A stretch of DNA of 64,000 bases from Microcella daejeonensis (GTDB taxonomy: Bacteria > Actinomycetota > Actinomycetes > Actinomycetales > Microbacteriaceae): assembly GCF_026625045.1 (NCBI RefSeq), contig NZ_CP113089.1:1364001-1428000 (forward strand). Direction: 5' to 3'. Position numbers and translations under genes: made by a program. Of this stretch, positions 19,968 through 28,340 are shown one piece after another; position 1 is the first letter of the stretch, and every line of letters begins with the position of its first letter. Under the pieces are notes generated by a model. The model was given only the letters and a program-made list of their open reading frames with translations, made no database searches and had not been told where the DNA came from.

Positions 19968-21058
19968 CCGCCCGCCCGTTCCGCGAGGCGCGCATCTCGA
20001 TCGAGGCCATCGCCCACAACGTCGCCCTGCTGCGCCGCCTCGCGCCGAGCCGTCACCTGATGGCGGTGGTGAAGGCCGACGGCTACGGGCACGGCGCCGT
20101 GACCGCCGCACGCGCGGCCCTCGAGGCGGGCGCCGATCACCTCGGGGTCGCCGACGTCGTCGAGGCGCTCGAGCTGCGCGCCGCGGGCATCGACGCCCCC
20201 GTGCTCGCCTGGCTGCTCGACCCCGCCGGCGATCTCGAGCCGGCCCTCGAGTCGGGCATCGCGATCGGCGTGAGCTCCCTCGCCCAGCTCGACCGCGTCG
20301 CCGCCGCCGGGCACCGGCCGGCCGTGCACCTCAAGGCGGACACCGGGCTCAGCCGCAACGGAGCCGTCGAGGCGGAGTGGGGGGTGCTGCTCGAGCGCAC
20401 GGCGACCCTGGTGCGATCCGGCGCCGTGCGTCTGGAGGGCGTCTTCAGCCACGTCTCCGGCACGAGCCCCGACGACGACCGCGCGCAGATCGCGGCCTTC
20501 GAGCGGTTCCTGGATGCTCTGCGCGCGCACGGCCTCGAGCCGGGCATCCGCCATCTCGCCGCCTCGGGCGCGGCGCTCGACCTGCCCGAGAGCCGCTACG
20601 ACATGGTGCGCGCCGGCATCGCCCTCTACGGCCTGCCGCCGGCCCCGCACCACCGCGGCCTGGAGCTGCGCCCGGCCATGCAGCTGAGCGCCGCGGTCGC
20701 GGCGGTCAAGCGGGTTCCCGCGGGCAGCGGGGTCTCGTACGGCTACCGCCTGCGCACGTCGGCGTCGTCGACGCTCGCGCTCGTGCCGCTCGGCTACGCC
20801 GACGGCGTGCCCCGTGCGGCGGAGCACGCCCCCGTGCTCATCAACGGGCGCACGTTCCCCGTCGTGGCGCGCATCGCGATGGATCAGCTCGTCGTCGACG
20901 TCGGCGAGCACCCCGTGCAGGCGGGCGATCGCGCGGTGCTCTTCGGCGATCCGGCCAGGGGCGAGCCGAGCGCCGAGCACTGGGCGGATGCGGCCGGCAC
21001 GATCGGCTACGAGATCGTCACGCGGATCGGTCGCCGCGTGACGAGGACGCGGGCATGA
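19964..21058 (+). CDS. alr: Alanine racemase
   Basis: PLP enzyme that supplies D-alanine for peptidoglycan. The PLP lysine is Lys37 in MAVVKADGYGHGAV. The second catalytic residue is the Tyr of GSGVSYGYRLRT, and ARIAMDQLVVDVG is a family C-terminal motif. 364 residues, starting at the ATG that overlaps the acpS stop. The stop overlaps the tsaE ATG, so acpS, alr and tsaE are translationally coupled. Confidence 0.96.
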   Translation: MTARPFREARISIEAIAHNVALLRRLAPSRHLMAVVKADGYGHGAVTAARAALEAGADHLGVADVVEALELRAAGIDAPVLAWLLDPAGDLEPALESGIAIGVSSLAQLDRVAAAGHRPAVHLKADTGLSRNGAVEAEWGVLLERTATLVRSGAVRLEGVFSHVSGTSPDDDRAQIAAFERFLDALRAHGLEPGIRHLAASGAALDLPESRYDMVRAGIALYGLPPAPHHRGLELRPAMQLSAAVAAVKRVPAGSGVSYGYRLRTSASSTLALVPLGYADGVPRAAEHAPVLINGRTFPVVARIAMDQLVVDVGEHPVQAGDRAVLFGDPARGEPSAEHWADAAGTIGYEIVTRIGRRVTRTRA

Positions 21059-21576
21059 GCATCCGGCTGCGCATCGCCGACCCGGAGGCGATGGAGGCCC
21101 TCGGCGCCCTCATCGCGCGCGAGCTGCGCGCCGGCGACGCCGTGCTGCTGACGGGCGAGCTGGGGGCGGGCAAGACCACGTTCACCCGCGGGCTCGGAGC
21201 GGCGCTCGGGGTGCGCGGAACGGTCACGAGCCCCACCTTCGTGCTCGCCCGCACCCACCCGCGCGAGGGCGGGGGAGCCCCGCTCGTGCACGTCGACGCC
21301 TACCGGCTGGGCGATGCGGCCGAGCTCGACGACCTCGACATCGACTTCGCCGGCTCGATCGCCGTCGTGGAATGGGGCGCGGGGCTGCTCGAGCACCTCG
21401 TCGACGAGTGGCTGAGCATCACGATCGTGCGGCCCACGGGCGCGGGTGCCGCGGTGCCCTCCGACGGAGGGCCGAGCGACCCCGACGAGGCTCCGATCGA
21501 GCCCCGCGAGGTCGTCATCGCGGGCATCGGCGAGCGCTGGGCCGACCTAGGCTGGTTGCATGCTGCTGGCGATTGA
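21055..21576 (+). CDS. tsaE: tRNA t6A threonylcarbamoyl transfer ATPase TsaE
   Basis: ATPase of the TsaBDE complex that makes threonylcarbamoyladenosine at tRNA position 37. It has the Walker A LLTGELGAGKTTFTRGLG, followed by VTSPTFVLARTH and HVDAYRL, then IAVVEWGAG. The C-terminus adds about 40 residues of Pro/Asp-rich sequence relative to short TsaE proteins. Length 173. Its last 17 bases overlap tsaB. Confidence 0.94.
   Translation: MSIRLRIADPEAMEALGALIARELRAGDAVLLTGELGAGKTTFTRGLGAALGVRGTVTSPTFVLARTHPREGGGAPLVHVDAYRLGDAAELDDLDIDFAGSIAVVEWGAGLLEHLVDEWLSITIVRPTGAGAAVPSDGGPSDPDEAPIEPREVVIAGIGERWADLGWLHAAGD
21548..21553 (+). promoter_or_regulatory. -10 hexamer TAGGCT inside tsaE, before tsaB
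   Basis: TAGGCT ends 6 bases before the tsaB ATG at 21560. It lies inside the tsaE coding sequence and would give tsaB-rimI-tsaD a separate leaderless start. Confidence 0.45.
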
Positions 21577-22216
21577 CACCTCCGCGGGCACGGCGGTCGC
21601 GATCGTCGACGACGACGGCCGGATGCTCGCCTCCCGCTCCACCCCCGACACGCGCCGGCACGCCGAGGTCATCGGCCCGTTCCTCGCCGAGGTGCTCGCC
21701 GAGGCCGGGGTTGCGCACGCCGGGGTTGCGCACGCCGGCGCCGCGCACGCCGGGGGGGCTGCGCTCACGGGCGTCGTCGCCGGCATCGGCCCGGGCCCGT
21801 TCACCGGCCTGCGCGTCGGGATCGCCGCCGCCCGCGCCGTGGCGCTCGCCCGCGGCCTGCCCCTGCACGCGGTGCCGAGCCACGACGCGGTCGCCCTCGC
21901 GCAGGTGGTCGGGGGCGTCGCCGCCGGACGCTTCGCCGTCGTCACCGACGCCCGCCGTCGCGAGGTCGCCGTCACCGTCTACACGGCGCAGCTGCCCGTG
22001 CCCGTCGTGCTCGAGCCGCCCCATCTCATCGCCCGCGCGGCCTTCGTTCCCGCGCACGACGTGCCGGCGTTCGAGGTCGCCGAGATCCCCGCCGTCGAGC
22101 TCGCGCGGGTGGCGCAGGCGCGGCTCGCCGCCGGCATCCGGCTGCCCGAGGCGGCGCCGCTGTATCTGCGCGCTCCCGATGTGACCCTGTCGAGCCCGAA
22201 GCGGGTGACCGGATGA
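21560..22216 (+). CDS. tsaB: tRNA t6A modification protein TsaB
   Basis: Partner of TsaD in t6A synthesis. The 218-residue protein begins MLLAIDTSAGTAVAIVDDDG (ASKHA-type fold) and has the TsaB signature GIGPGPFTGLRVGIAAARA, then VVTDARRREVAVTVY. An unusual insertion of three VAHAG-type repeats at about residues 49-63 precedes that motif. No ribosome binding site is visible; it may be leaderless. Its stop overlaps rimI as ATGA. Confidence 0.93.
   Translation: MLLAIDTSAGTAVAIVDDDGRMLASRSTPDTRRHAEVIGPFLAEVLAEAGVAHAGVAHAGAAHAGGAALTGVVAGIGPGPFTGLRVGIAAARAVALARGLPLHAVPSHDAVALAQVVGGVAAGRFAVVTDARRREVAVTVYTAQLPVPVVLEPPHLIARAAFVPAHDVPAFEVAEIPAVELARVAQARLAAGIRLPEAAPLYLRAPDVTLSSPKRVTG
21704..21748 (+). 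repeat. Three 15-bp tandem units in tsaB
   Basis: Two identical 15-bp units and a third with three changes encode AGVAH, AGVAH and AGAAH. They form an in-frame expansion in a surface loop region of TsaB. Confidence 0.8.
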
Positions 22217-22698
22217 CCGGGGCCGACGCGGGGCGCGGGGCGGGCATCCGGCTGCGCGATGCCGAGTTCGCCGACCTCGACGCGATCATGGCGCTCGAGA
22301 CGGCGACGTTCCCGACCGATGCCTGGAGCCGCGACATGATGGCCGCCGAGCTCGCGAGCCCGCACACCGCCTACCTCGTGGTCGAGTCGGGCGAGGAGGT
22401 CGTCGCCTACGCGGGTCTCAGCGCGCCGGCGGGCGCCGAGCAGGCCGACATCCAGACCATCGCGGTGGACGGGACCCACCGCCGGCTCGGCATCGGCACG
22501 GTGCTCGTCGAGCAGCTGCTCGGGGCGGCCCGGGCGCGCGGCGCCGCCGAGGTCTTCCTCGAGGTGCGCGCGGACAACCCGGGCGCCGAGGCGCTCTACG
22601 TGCGCCACGGCTTCGCCCGCATCGCCGTGCGGCCGCGGTACTACCAGCCCGACGGGGTCGACGCGATCGTGATGCGGAAGGTGTTCGCGGATGGGTGA
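22213..22698 (+). CDS. rimI: Ribosomal protein S18-alanine N-acetyltransferase RimI
   Basis: GNAT enzyme of 161 residues. [18 protein letters not shown] starts the fold, [20 protein letters not shown] is the acetyl-CoA loop and [20 protein letters not shown] the RimI-type C-terminal motif. Its position between tsaB and tsaD is the usual actinobacterial arrangement. Overlaps tsaB by 4 bases and tsaD by 8. Confidence 0.93.
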   Translation: MTGADAGRGAGIRLRDAEFADLDAIMALETATFPTDAWSRDMMAAELASPHTAYLVVESGEEVVAYAGLSAPAGAEQADIQTIAVDGTHRRLGIGTVLVEQLLGAARARGAAEVFLEVRADNPGAEALYVRHGFARIAVRPRYYQPDGVDAIVMRKVFADG

Positions 22699-23824
22699 GG
22701 TGCCGTCGGCGGGGACCGCCGCCGGGACTGGCGTCGCGGCGACGGCCAGAAATGGCCGTCGCTCTGAGCTCCAGCGTCCTTTGGTGCTCGGCATCGAGAC
22801 GAGCTGCGACGAGACCGGCGTCGGCATCGTGCGCGGCACCGAGCTGCTCGCCAACGTCATCGCCAGCTCGATGGACGAGCACGCGCGCTACGGCGGGGTC
22901 GTCCCCGAGATCGCCGCGCGCGCTCACCTCGAGGCGCTCGAGCCGACGATCCGCGCGGCGCTCGCCGAGGCGGGCGTGACCCTCGCCGAGCTCGATGCCG
23001 TCGCCGTCACGAGCGGTCCGGGCCTCGGCGGCGCCCTCATGGTCGGCGTCGGCGCGGCCAAGGCCCTCGCCATCGCGCTCGACAAGCCCTTCTACGCGGT
23101 CAACCACCTGGTCGGGCACGTCGGCGCCGATCTGCTGCGCGACGATGCGGGGGATGCTCCGCTCGAGCTCCCCACGATCGCGCTGCTGGTCTCGGGCGGC
23201 CACACGAGCCTCCTGCACGTGCGCAGTCTCACCGACGACGTCGAACTGCTCGGAGAGACCATCGACGACGCCGCCGGCGAGGCCTTCGACAAGGTCGCCC
23301 GCCTGCTCGGGCTGCCCTACCCGGGCGGGCCCCAGATCGACCGCGCGGCGGCCGAGGGAGACCCGCGGGCCGTGCGGTTCCCGCGCGGGCTGAGCCTGCC
23401 GAAGGATCTCGAGCGGCACCGCTGCGACTTCTCGTTCTCGGGCCTCAAGACCGCGGTCGCGCGGCACGTGGAGGCGCTGCGCGACGCGGGGGAGGAGGTG
23501 CCCGTCGCCGATATCGCGGCGAGCTTCCGCGAGGCGGTGGCCGACGTGCTCACGGCGAAGGCGATCGCGGCCTGCCGCGACCTCCGGGTGCCCCGCCTGC
23601 TGCTGGGCGGCGGGGTCGTCGCCAACGCCCGGGTGCGGGCGCTCGCCGCGGAGCGCGCCGAAGCGGCGGGGGTCGCGCTGCGCATCCCGCCGCTGTCGCT
23701 CTGCACCGACAACGGGGCGATGATCGCCGCGATCGCCGCGCAGCGCATCATGGCCGGGCACGGGCCGTCCGATCTGGGCGTCGGGGCCGACTCGACCCTG
23801 CCGGTGACGGTCGTGCAGGCCTGA
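22691..23824 (+). CDS. tsaD: tRNA t6A transferase subunit TsaD, with N-terminal extension
   Basis: Catalytic subunit that transfers threonylcarbamoyl to tRNA A37. The core starts at about residue 31 ([18 protein letters not shown]). Metal-binding His residues lie in [10 protein letters not shown], with [21 protein letters not shown] and [17 protein letters not shown]. The first 30 residues are not conserved and are partly encoded by a palindrome at 22739-22762. ATG 22691 overlaps rimI; a start nearer the core (GTG/TTG around 22781) is an alternative. Length 377. Confidence 0.93.
   Translation: MGEVPSAGTAAGTGVAATARNGRRSELQRPLVLGIETSCDETGVGIVRGTELLANVIASSMDEHARYGGVVPEIAARAHLEALEPTIRAALAEAGVTLAELDAVAVTSGPGLGGALMVGVGAAKALAIALDKPFYAVNHLVGHVGADLLRDDAGDAPLELPTIALLVSGGHTSLLHVRSLTDDVELLGETIDDAAGEAFDKVARLLGLPYPGGPQIDRAAAEGDPRAVRFPRGLSLPKDLERHRCDFSFSGLKTAVARHVEALRDAGEEVPVADIAASFREAVADVLTAKAIAACRDLRVPRLLLGGGVVANARVRALAAERAEAAGVALRIPPLSLCTDNGAMIAAIAAQRIMAGHGPSDLGVGADSTLPVTVVQA
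22739..22762. repeat. Palindrome GCGACGGCCA-GAAA-TGGCCGTCGC in the tsaD 5' region
   Basis: Perfect 10-bp stem with a GAAA tetraloop. Its 14-base core GGCCAGAAATGGCC also occurs on the minus strand at 41031-41054 with compensating changes in the flanking stem. It may be a member of a REP-like family. Confidence 0.6.
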
Positions 23825-23833
23825 GCGGCCGCG

Positions 23834-23863
23834 TTGACACCCTCCCGCGCGCCCTGACACAGT
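23834..23863 (+). promoter_or_regulatory. Candidate promoter for the DUF4190 gene
   Basis: A consensus TTGACA (23834-23839) is followed after 18 bases by CACAGT (23858-23863), a weak -10. It lies just after tsaD. Confidence 0.35.
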
Positions 23864-23918
23864 GGTGCCGACGCGTCCTCGCGTCGCGCTGACCACCCCA
23901 GCCTCAGGAGCCCCCCTC

Positions 23919-24398
23919 ATGACCGACGTCCCTCCCGCACCGCAGCCGCCCGAGCAGCCGGCGACGCCCGGCGGAACCACGCCGCCGCCGCCCGCCCCGG
24001 AGGCTCCTGCGGCGCCCGCCGCCCCGACCGCGCCGCCCGCGAACCCCTACGCGCAGCAGACCTCCGCCCCGTACGGGCAGCCCGCCGCGGCGCCCTACGG
24101 CAGCCAGGGCTACGGCGCCCCGCAGGAGAAGACGAACGTGCTCGCCATCGTCTCGCTCTCGCTCGGCATCGCGGCCTTCATCGTGCTGCCGTTCCTCGGC
24201 TCGATCGGCGCCATCATCACCGGTCACATGTCGCTCGGCCAGATCAAGCGCACGGGCGAGAAGGGCCGCGGCCTGGGCCTCACCGGCCTCATCCTCGGCT
24301 ACGTCGGCATCGCCCTCGCGATCCTCATCATCATCGGCTTCATCGCGATCTTCAGCATCGCCGGGACGTCGAGCATGATGTACGACGACTTCAGCTGA
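23919..24398 (+). CDS. Pro-rich DUF4190-type membrane protein
   Basis: 159 residues. The first 75 are low-complexity Pro/Ala/Tyr/Gln (PYAQQTSAPYGQPAAAPYGS). Two membrane segments follow (VLAIVSLSLGIAAFIVLPFL and ILGYVGIALAILIIIGFIAI) with HMSLGQIKRTGEKGRGLGLT between them, the DUF4190 signature. ATG 23919 has CAGGAG 10 bases upstream. Function unknown; Pro-rich tails of this type often sit at the cytoplasmic face. A second DUF4190 gene is at 42789-43238. Confidence 0.8.
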   Translation: MTDVPPAPQPPEQPATPGGTTPPPPAPEAPAAPAAPTAPPANPYAQQTSAPYGQPAAAPYGSQGYGAPQEKTNVLAIVSLSLGIAAFIVLPFLGSIGAIITGHMSLGQIKRTGEKGRGLGLTGLILGYVGIALAILIIIGFIAIFSIAGTSSMMYDDFS

Positions 24399-24413
24399 CG
24401 CCACCGCAGCATC

Positions 24414-24451
24414 CGACGGCCCGCCCGCGCACCCGCGCCGGCGGGCCGTCG
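24414..24451. terminator. Bidirectional terminator between convergent genes
   Basis: A perfect 12-bp stem (24414-24425 with 24440-24451, 14-base loop) lies between the DUF4190 gene and the convergent methyltransferase gene. Confidence 0.7.
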
Positions 24452-24498
24452 TGCGTGCGGCGCCGCGATCGCGCGACCGAGTGGTGCTCGCCGCCCGC

Positions 24499-25677
24499 TC
24501 AGTCGCAGCGCTCGACGAGCAGCGCCGCCCGCTCACCGGCGACGCGGGTGAGCACGAGGGTCGCCGAGCCCTCGCCCTGGGGCTTGAGCTGCTTGCGGAA
24601 CGCCGCCGGGTCGATGTCGACCCCCCGCTTCTTGATCTCGACCGTGCCGATGCCGCGCTGCTTGAGCTCGCGTCCGATGCGCTTGGCATCGAGGGGCCAG
24701 CGCTCGAGCACGCGGAAGGCGCGGGCGAAAGGGGTGCTCTCGAGCCGGTCGGCGGTGATCCACGCGATGGTCTCGTCGAGCATCCGGCCGCCGAGGCGGC
24801 GCGCGAGGTCGCCGATCAGCCGGGCGCGGATGACGGCGCCGTCGGGCTCGTAGAGGTACTCGCCGAGGTCGCCCGCGGGGGCGTCGGCGCTGTCCTGCGC
24901 CGCGGTGAGCTCGGCGGAGCCCTCGGCGCCGAGCACCAGGGCGGCCCGGCCGATGCCGTCGCGGGCGAGCGCTCCGCTCCACAGCACGAGCTCGACGACC
25001 TCGCCGCCGTCGCTCACCCACTGCGCCTCGAGGCCCTCGGGCAGCAGCGCGCGATCCATGCCGGGCGCGAGCTTGATGCCCGTGGGGCGCTGCGCGGCGA
25101 GCGCGAGGGCCGCATCGAGGCTCGGCGAGAAGTCGTCGGGGGAGGAGAGCCGGCGCGCGCCCTCGCGCCGAGCCGGATCGAGCCAGAGCCCCTCCGCGCG
25201 CTCGACGTCGAACGCCGTCGCGTCGCCGAGCTCGACCGTCGTGCGCACCCACGGGGCGAGGTTGTACGAGGCGACCGCCGCCGTCGCCTCGTCGCGCTCG
25301 ACCGCCGTCACCCGCAGGTCGAGGGCCGAGAAGGCCATGCTGTCGCCGCCGATGCCGCAGCCGAGATCCGCCACCGACCCGAGCCCCGCGGCGCGGAACC
25401 GGCCCGCGTGCTGCGCCGCGACGGCGAGCCGGGAGGCCTGCTCGAGGCCGGGCGCGGTGAAGAGCATCCGCTCGGCGAAGGGGCCGAACTTCGCGACCGC
25501 CTTGCGACGCAGGCGGTACTGGGTGAGAACAGCGGCGACGCGGGCGGGCGGATGCCCCTCCTTGCGCAGGCGGCTGACGAGCCGCACGGCGTCGGGCGCG
25601 CCCTCGCTCGGCGGCAGCTGCTCGAGCAGCCCCAGCGCCTCGGGGGTCAGCAGCTCGCGCAGCTCGCTCGTGTCCAT
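24499..25677 (-). CDS. Class I SAM-dependent methyltransferase with C-terminal THUMP-like domain
   Basis: 392 residues. The N-terminal helical part ([20 protein letters not shown]) is followed by a Rossmann methyltransferase with motif [19 protein letters not shown] and [14 protein letters not shown], then [14 protein letters not shown]. The last 80 residues ([31 protein letters not shown]) look like the THUMP-like domain. RNA methylation is plausible but the target is unknown. I chose ATG 25677 ([10 protein letters not shown]); the frame extends 45 bases upstream into the groES operator. Confidence 0.82.
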   Translation of the reverse strand: MDTSELRELLTPEALGLLEQLPPSEGAPDAVRLVSRLRKEGHPPARVAAVLTQYRLRRKAVAKFGPFAERMLFTAPGLEQASRLAVAAQHAGRFRAAGLGSVADLGCGIGGDSMAFSALDLRVTAVERDEATAAVASYNLAPWVRTTVELGDATAFDVERAEGLWLDPARREGARRLSSPDDFSPSLDAALALAAQRPTGIKLAPGMDRALLPEGLEAQWVSDGGEVVELVLWSGALARDGIGRAALVLGAEGSAELTAAQDSADAPAGDLGEYLYEPDGAVIRARLIGDLARRLGGRMLDETIAWITADRLESTPFARAFRVLERWPLDAKRIGRELKQRGIGTVEIKKRGVDIDPAAFRKQLKPQGEGSATLVLTRVAGERAALLVERCD

Positions 25678-25704
25678 CCCCCGATCCTGCCAGGCGCCGC
25701 CGCG

Positions 25705-25731
25705 CTGGCACTCGGATTGCACGAGTGCTAA
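25705..25731. promoter_or_regulatory. CIRCE operator 1 (HrcA site)
   Basis: CTGGCACTC-N9-GAGTGCTAA, matching 7 of 9 and 9 of 9 positions of the CIRCE consensus arms. It overlaps the -35 region of the groES promoter. Confidence 0.85.
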
Positions 25732-25746
25732 TCCCTTCGGTACAGT
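25717..25746 (+). promoter_or_regulatory. groES promoter
   Basis: TTGCAC (25717-25722), 18 bases, TACAGT (25741-25746). The -35 lies in CIRCE 1 and the -10 lies between the two CIRCE elements. Confidence 0.6.
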
Positions 25747-25750
25747 GGAA

Positions 25751-25777
25751 CTGGCACTCGCACCTCGAGTGTGCCAA
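25751..25777. promoter_or_regulatory. CIRCE operator 2 (HrcA site)
   Basis: CTGGCACTC-N9-GTGTGCCAA, a degenerate CIRCE with the exact 9-base spacer, covering the likely transcription start. Confidence 0.7.
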
Positions 25778-25811
25778 CTCCCTCATCGTCTTAGGAAAGA
25801 AGAGGTCAACC

Positions 25812-26108
25812 GTGTCGGTCTCCATCAAGCCGCTCGAAGATCGCATCGTCATCACGCAGGTCGAGGCGGAGCAGACCACCGCCTCCGGGCTCGTCATCCC
25901 CGACACCGCCAAGGAGAAGCCCCAGGAGGGCGAGGTCGTGGCCGTGGGCCCCGGCCGCATCGACGACAACGGCAACCGCGTGCCGCTCGACGTCGCCGTC
26001 GGCGACAAGGTCATCTACTCGAAGTACGGCGGAACCGAGGTCAAGTACGACGGCCAGGAGTACCTGGTGCTCTCGGCCCGCGACATCCTCGCGGTCATCG
26101 TCCGCTAG
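25812..26108 (+). CDS. groES: Co-chaperonin GroES
   Basis: 98-residue lid of the GroEL chaperonin. Sequence [20 protein letters not shown], then [26 protein letters not shown] (mobile loop region) and [19 protein letters not shown] start with TTAGGAAAG upstream. It stands alone with its own terminator; no groEL follows within the window. Two CIRCE elements indicate heat-shock repression by HrcA. Confidence 0.97.
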   Translation: MSVSIKPLEDRIVITQVEAEQTTASGLVIPDTAKEKPQEGEVVAVGPGRIDDNGNRVPLDVAVGDKVIYSKYGGTEVKYDGQEYLVLSARDILAVIVR

Positions 26109-26123
26109 AACGCGCACCCTCGC

Positions 26124-26166
26124 CGAACGGCCCCCGCCCCTCCATCCGGAGGACGGGGGCCGTTCG
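26124..26166 (+). terminator. Terminator after groES
   Basis: A perfect 13-bp stem (26124-26136 with 26154-26166) with an inner CCTCC/GGAGG stem. The right arm ends in GTTCG. Confidence 0.8.
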
Positions 26167-26203
26167 CATGCGGCGGCCGTCCAGTCGGCCCGCCTCGCGG
26201 GCG

Positions 26204-26209
26204 TACGCT
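26204..26209 (+). promoter_or_regulatory. -10 hexamer TACGCT for leaderless rarD
   Basis: TACGCT ends 7 bases before GTG 26217; no ribosome binding site is seen. Confidence 0.45.
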
Positions 26210-26216
26210 GGCTCCC

Positions 26217-27164
26217 GTGACCGAGCCGCGCCCCTCCTCCTCGGGCCTCGCGCTCGCGATCGGGGCCTACGGCCTCTGGGGCTTCCTCCCCGTCTACTTC
26301 CTGCTGCTGGCGCCGAGCGGGCCGATCGAGATCGTCGCCTGGCGCATCCTGCTCTCGCTCGTGTTCTGCGGGCTGCTCATCGCCGTCATGCGCGGCGCGA
26401 GCGGCGTCGGCCGCCTCGTGCGCGACCCGCGCATCCTCAAGCTCAGCCTGCTGGCGGGCATTCTCATCGCCGTCAACTGGCACGTGTACCTGTACGCCTC
26501 GCTCAACGGCTTCATCGTCGAGGCCGCGCTCGGCTACTTCATCAACCCCATCGTCACCGTCGCCCTCGGCGTCGTGCTGCTGCGCGAGCGCCTGCGCCCC
26601 GGCCAGTGGGCGGCCGTCGGCATCAGCCTCGTCGCCGTGATCGTGCTCGCGGTCGGCTACGGCGAGCTGCCGTGGATCTCGCTCGTGCTCGCCTTCTCGT
26701 TCGGCTTCTACGGCTACGTCAAGAACCGTATGGGGCCCGCGGTCACCCCCGTCGGCGGCCTCACCCTCGAGACGGCCTGGCTCGTGCCCATCGCCGTCGC
26801 CGAGCTGGTCTGGGTCGCGAGCCTCGGCGGCGGCATCACGCTCGGCCAGCAGGGGGCGGGCCACGCGGTGCTGCTCGCACTCGCGGGCGTCGTCACCGCC
26901 GTGCCGCTGCTGCTGTTCGCCGCCGCCGCGCGCCGGCTGCCGCTCTCGGTCATGGGCTTCGTGCAGTACTTCGCGCCGCTGCTGCAGTTCGCCTTCGGGG
27001 TCTTCGTCATGGGAGAGCCCATGCCGCCCGAGCGCTGGGCGGGCTTCGCGCTGGTGTGGGTGGCCCTGGTGGTGCTGACCGCCGAGGCGATCCGGCACCG
27101 GCGTCGATCGCGCGCGCCCCAGCCGGCGCCGATGCCCGAGACGGGGCCCGTCACGACCGTGTGA
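26217..27164 (+). CDS. rarD: EamA-family transporter RarD
   Basis: 315-residue integral membrane protein with about ten hydrophobic segments in two EamA halves. The start (GLALAIGAYGLWGFLPVYFL), the segment VNWHVYLYASLNGFIVEAAL and GYFINPIVTVALGVVLLRER are typical of RarD (chloramphenicol-sensitive protein family). RarD substrates are not established. The cytoplasmic tail is Arg/Pro-rich. Confidence 0.88.
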   Translation: MTEPRPSSSGLALAIGAYGLWGFLPVYFLLLAPSGPIEIVAWRILLSLVFCGLLIAVMRGASGVGRLVRDPRILKLSLLAGILIAVNWHVYLYASLNGFIVEAALGYFINPIVTVALGVVLLRERLRPGQWAAVGISLVAVIVLAVGYGELPWISLVLAFSFGFYGYVKNRMGPAVTPVGGLTLETAWLVPIAVAELVWVASLGGGITLGQQGAGHAVLLALAGVVTAVPLLLFAAAARRLPLSVMGFVQYFAPLLQFAFGVFVMGEPMPPERWAGFALVWVALVVLTAEAIRHRRRSRAPQPAPMPETGPVTTV

Positions 27165-27317
27165 CGCGGGCGGTCCGGGATGCCGATGCCGGGCATCCCT
27201 CGCCGCCACGGGCGCGGCGCGCACCCGGTGCCGCATCCCGGCAGTAGCGTGCCAGCAGCGCCCGCCCGATCCGCGTGCCGCTGCCCCCGCTCCCCGTCCT
27301 CGGAAGGACCGGCTCCC

Positions 27318-28118
27318 ATGCGTCCCCACCCCGCCGTGCTCGCCCCCGTGCTGGCCGCCGCGCTCGCCGTGACCCTCGCCGCCTGCACGCCGGCCGGGTC
27401 GGAGCTCGAGCCCGTCGCCGAGCCGAGCCCGAGCCCGACAGCCACGGCGCCCGAGGCCTCGGGTGACGGCGTGCTGCGCATCGCGACCCTGCTGCCGACC
27501 CCCGACGACCTCGCGGGCACCGGCCCGGCGCGCATCGCCGCGGTCGAGGCGGCCGTGCGCGACATCAACGCGAGCGCCGGCGTTCTCGGCGCCCCCGTCG
27601 AGGTGCTGCACCGCTCCGCCGGCACCGCCGAGGGCGACCGGCTCGACGCCGGCGTCGCCGATCTCGTGGCGCGCGGCGTCGACGTCATCATCGGCCCGTC
27701 CGACCCCGCCCTCCTCGACCGGATGCTCCCGCTCGTGCAGGAGGCCGGCATCGTGGTCCTCGTCCCCGCCTTCGACGGCGCGGCCGCCACGGCGGGCACG
27801 GAGGCCGACGAGTCGCTCCTCGCCCGCCTGCGCCAGTCGGATCCGGCGGTGCAGTCGACCGTCTCCGCACCCGAGGCGTACGACGCCGTCGTGCTCGCCG
27901 CCCTCGCGGCCGTGCTCGCCGACGACGACGCCGGGGCCTCGATCGCCTACGCCCTGCCCCGGGCGCTGGCCGACGGCATCCCCTGCGCCTCGTACGGCGA
28001 GTGCCTCTCCGTGCTCGAGACGGAGCCGGCCATCCTCGTCGAGGGGCGCACGGGCGGGCTCGCCGTCGAGGCGACCGCGGAATCGGACGGCCTCATCGTC
28101 GGAGTCGCCGCGGGCTGA
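27318..28118 (+). CDS. Shortened binding-protein-like lipoprotein
   Basis: 266 residues with a lipoprotein signal (hydrophobic segment ending TLAAC, Cys23). After a Pro/Ser linker, LRIATLLPTPDDLAGTGPAR and AVEAAVRDINASAGVLGAPV resemble the first lobe of LivJ-type binding proteins, and GVDVIIGPSDPALLDRMLPL its hinge region. The part that would form most of the second lobe is much reduced; the mature chain is about 245 residues against about 385 for the full-length paralogue next door. GGAAGGA precedes ATG 27318. It may be a degenerated or specialised ligand sensor. Confidence 0.65.
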   Translation: MRPHPAVLAPVLAAALAVTLAACTPAGSELEPVAEPSPSPTATAPEASGDGVLRIATLLPTPDDLAGTGPARIAAVEAAVRDINASAGVLGAPVEVLHRSAGTAEGDRLDAGVADLVARGVDVIIGPSDPALLDRMLPLVQEAGIVVLVPAFDGAAATAGTEADESLLARLRQSDPAVQSTVSAPEAYDAVVLAALAAVLADDDAGASIAYALPRALADGIPCASYGECLSVLETEPAILVEGRTGGLAVEATAESDGLIVGVAAG

Positions 28119-28224
28119 GCCGCGCGGGGCGCCGACGCCCGATCCGCATGCGGAATCCGTCGTCCCGGGCGTGCAGCGCGACAGATTCCGCACCCTCGAA
28201 CGGGGGGTTCGCTCGTTTCCCGGT

Positions 28225-28240
28225 GTTACAGGGATGTAAT
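28225..28240. promoter_or_regulatory. Dyad GTTAC-N6-GTAAT upstream of the binding-protein promoter
   Basis: GTTAC-AGGGAT-GTAAT contains a perfect TTACA/TGTAA dyad and resembles the half-site spacing of actinobacterial GlnR boxes (GTNAC-N6-GAAAC). It is centred about 50 bases before the predicted transcription start, a typical activator position. Regulator identity is inferred. Confidence 0.35.
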
Positions 28241-28249
28241 GCCAACGTA

Positions 28250-28278
28250 TTGTGCGCGTGTCCTGCCCCCCGTACGGT
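28250..28278 (+). promoter_or_regulatory. Promoter for the LivJ-type gene
   Basis: TTGTGC (28250-28255), 17 bases, TACGGT (28273-28278), 62 bases before ATG 28341. Confidence 0.55.
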
Positions 28279-28340
28279 GACAGGACGGCGACGGCGCCAT
28301 GCCATCGCTTCCTGAACACATTCCCTACGCAAGGAGCACC

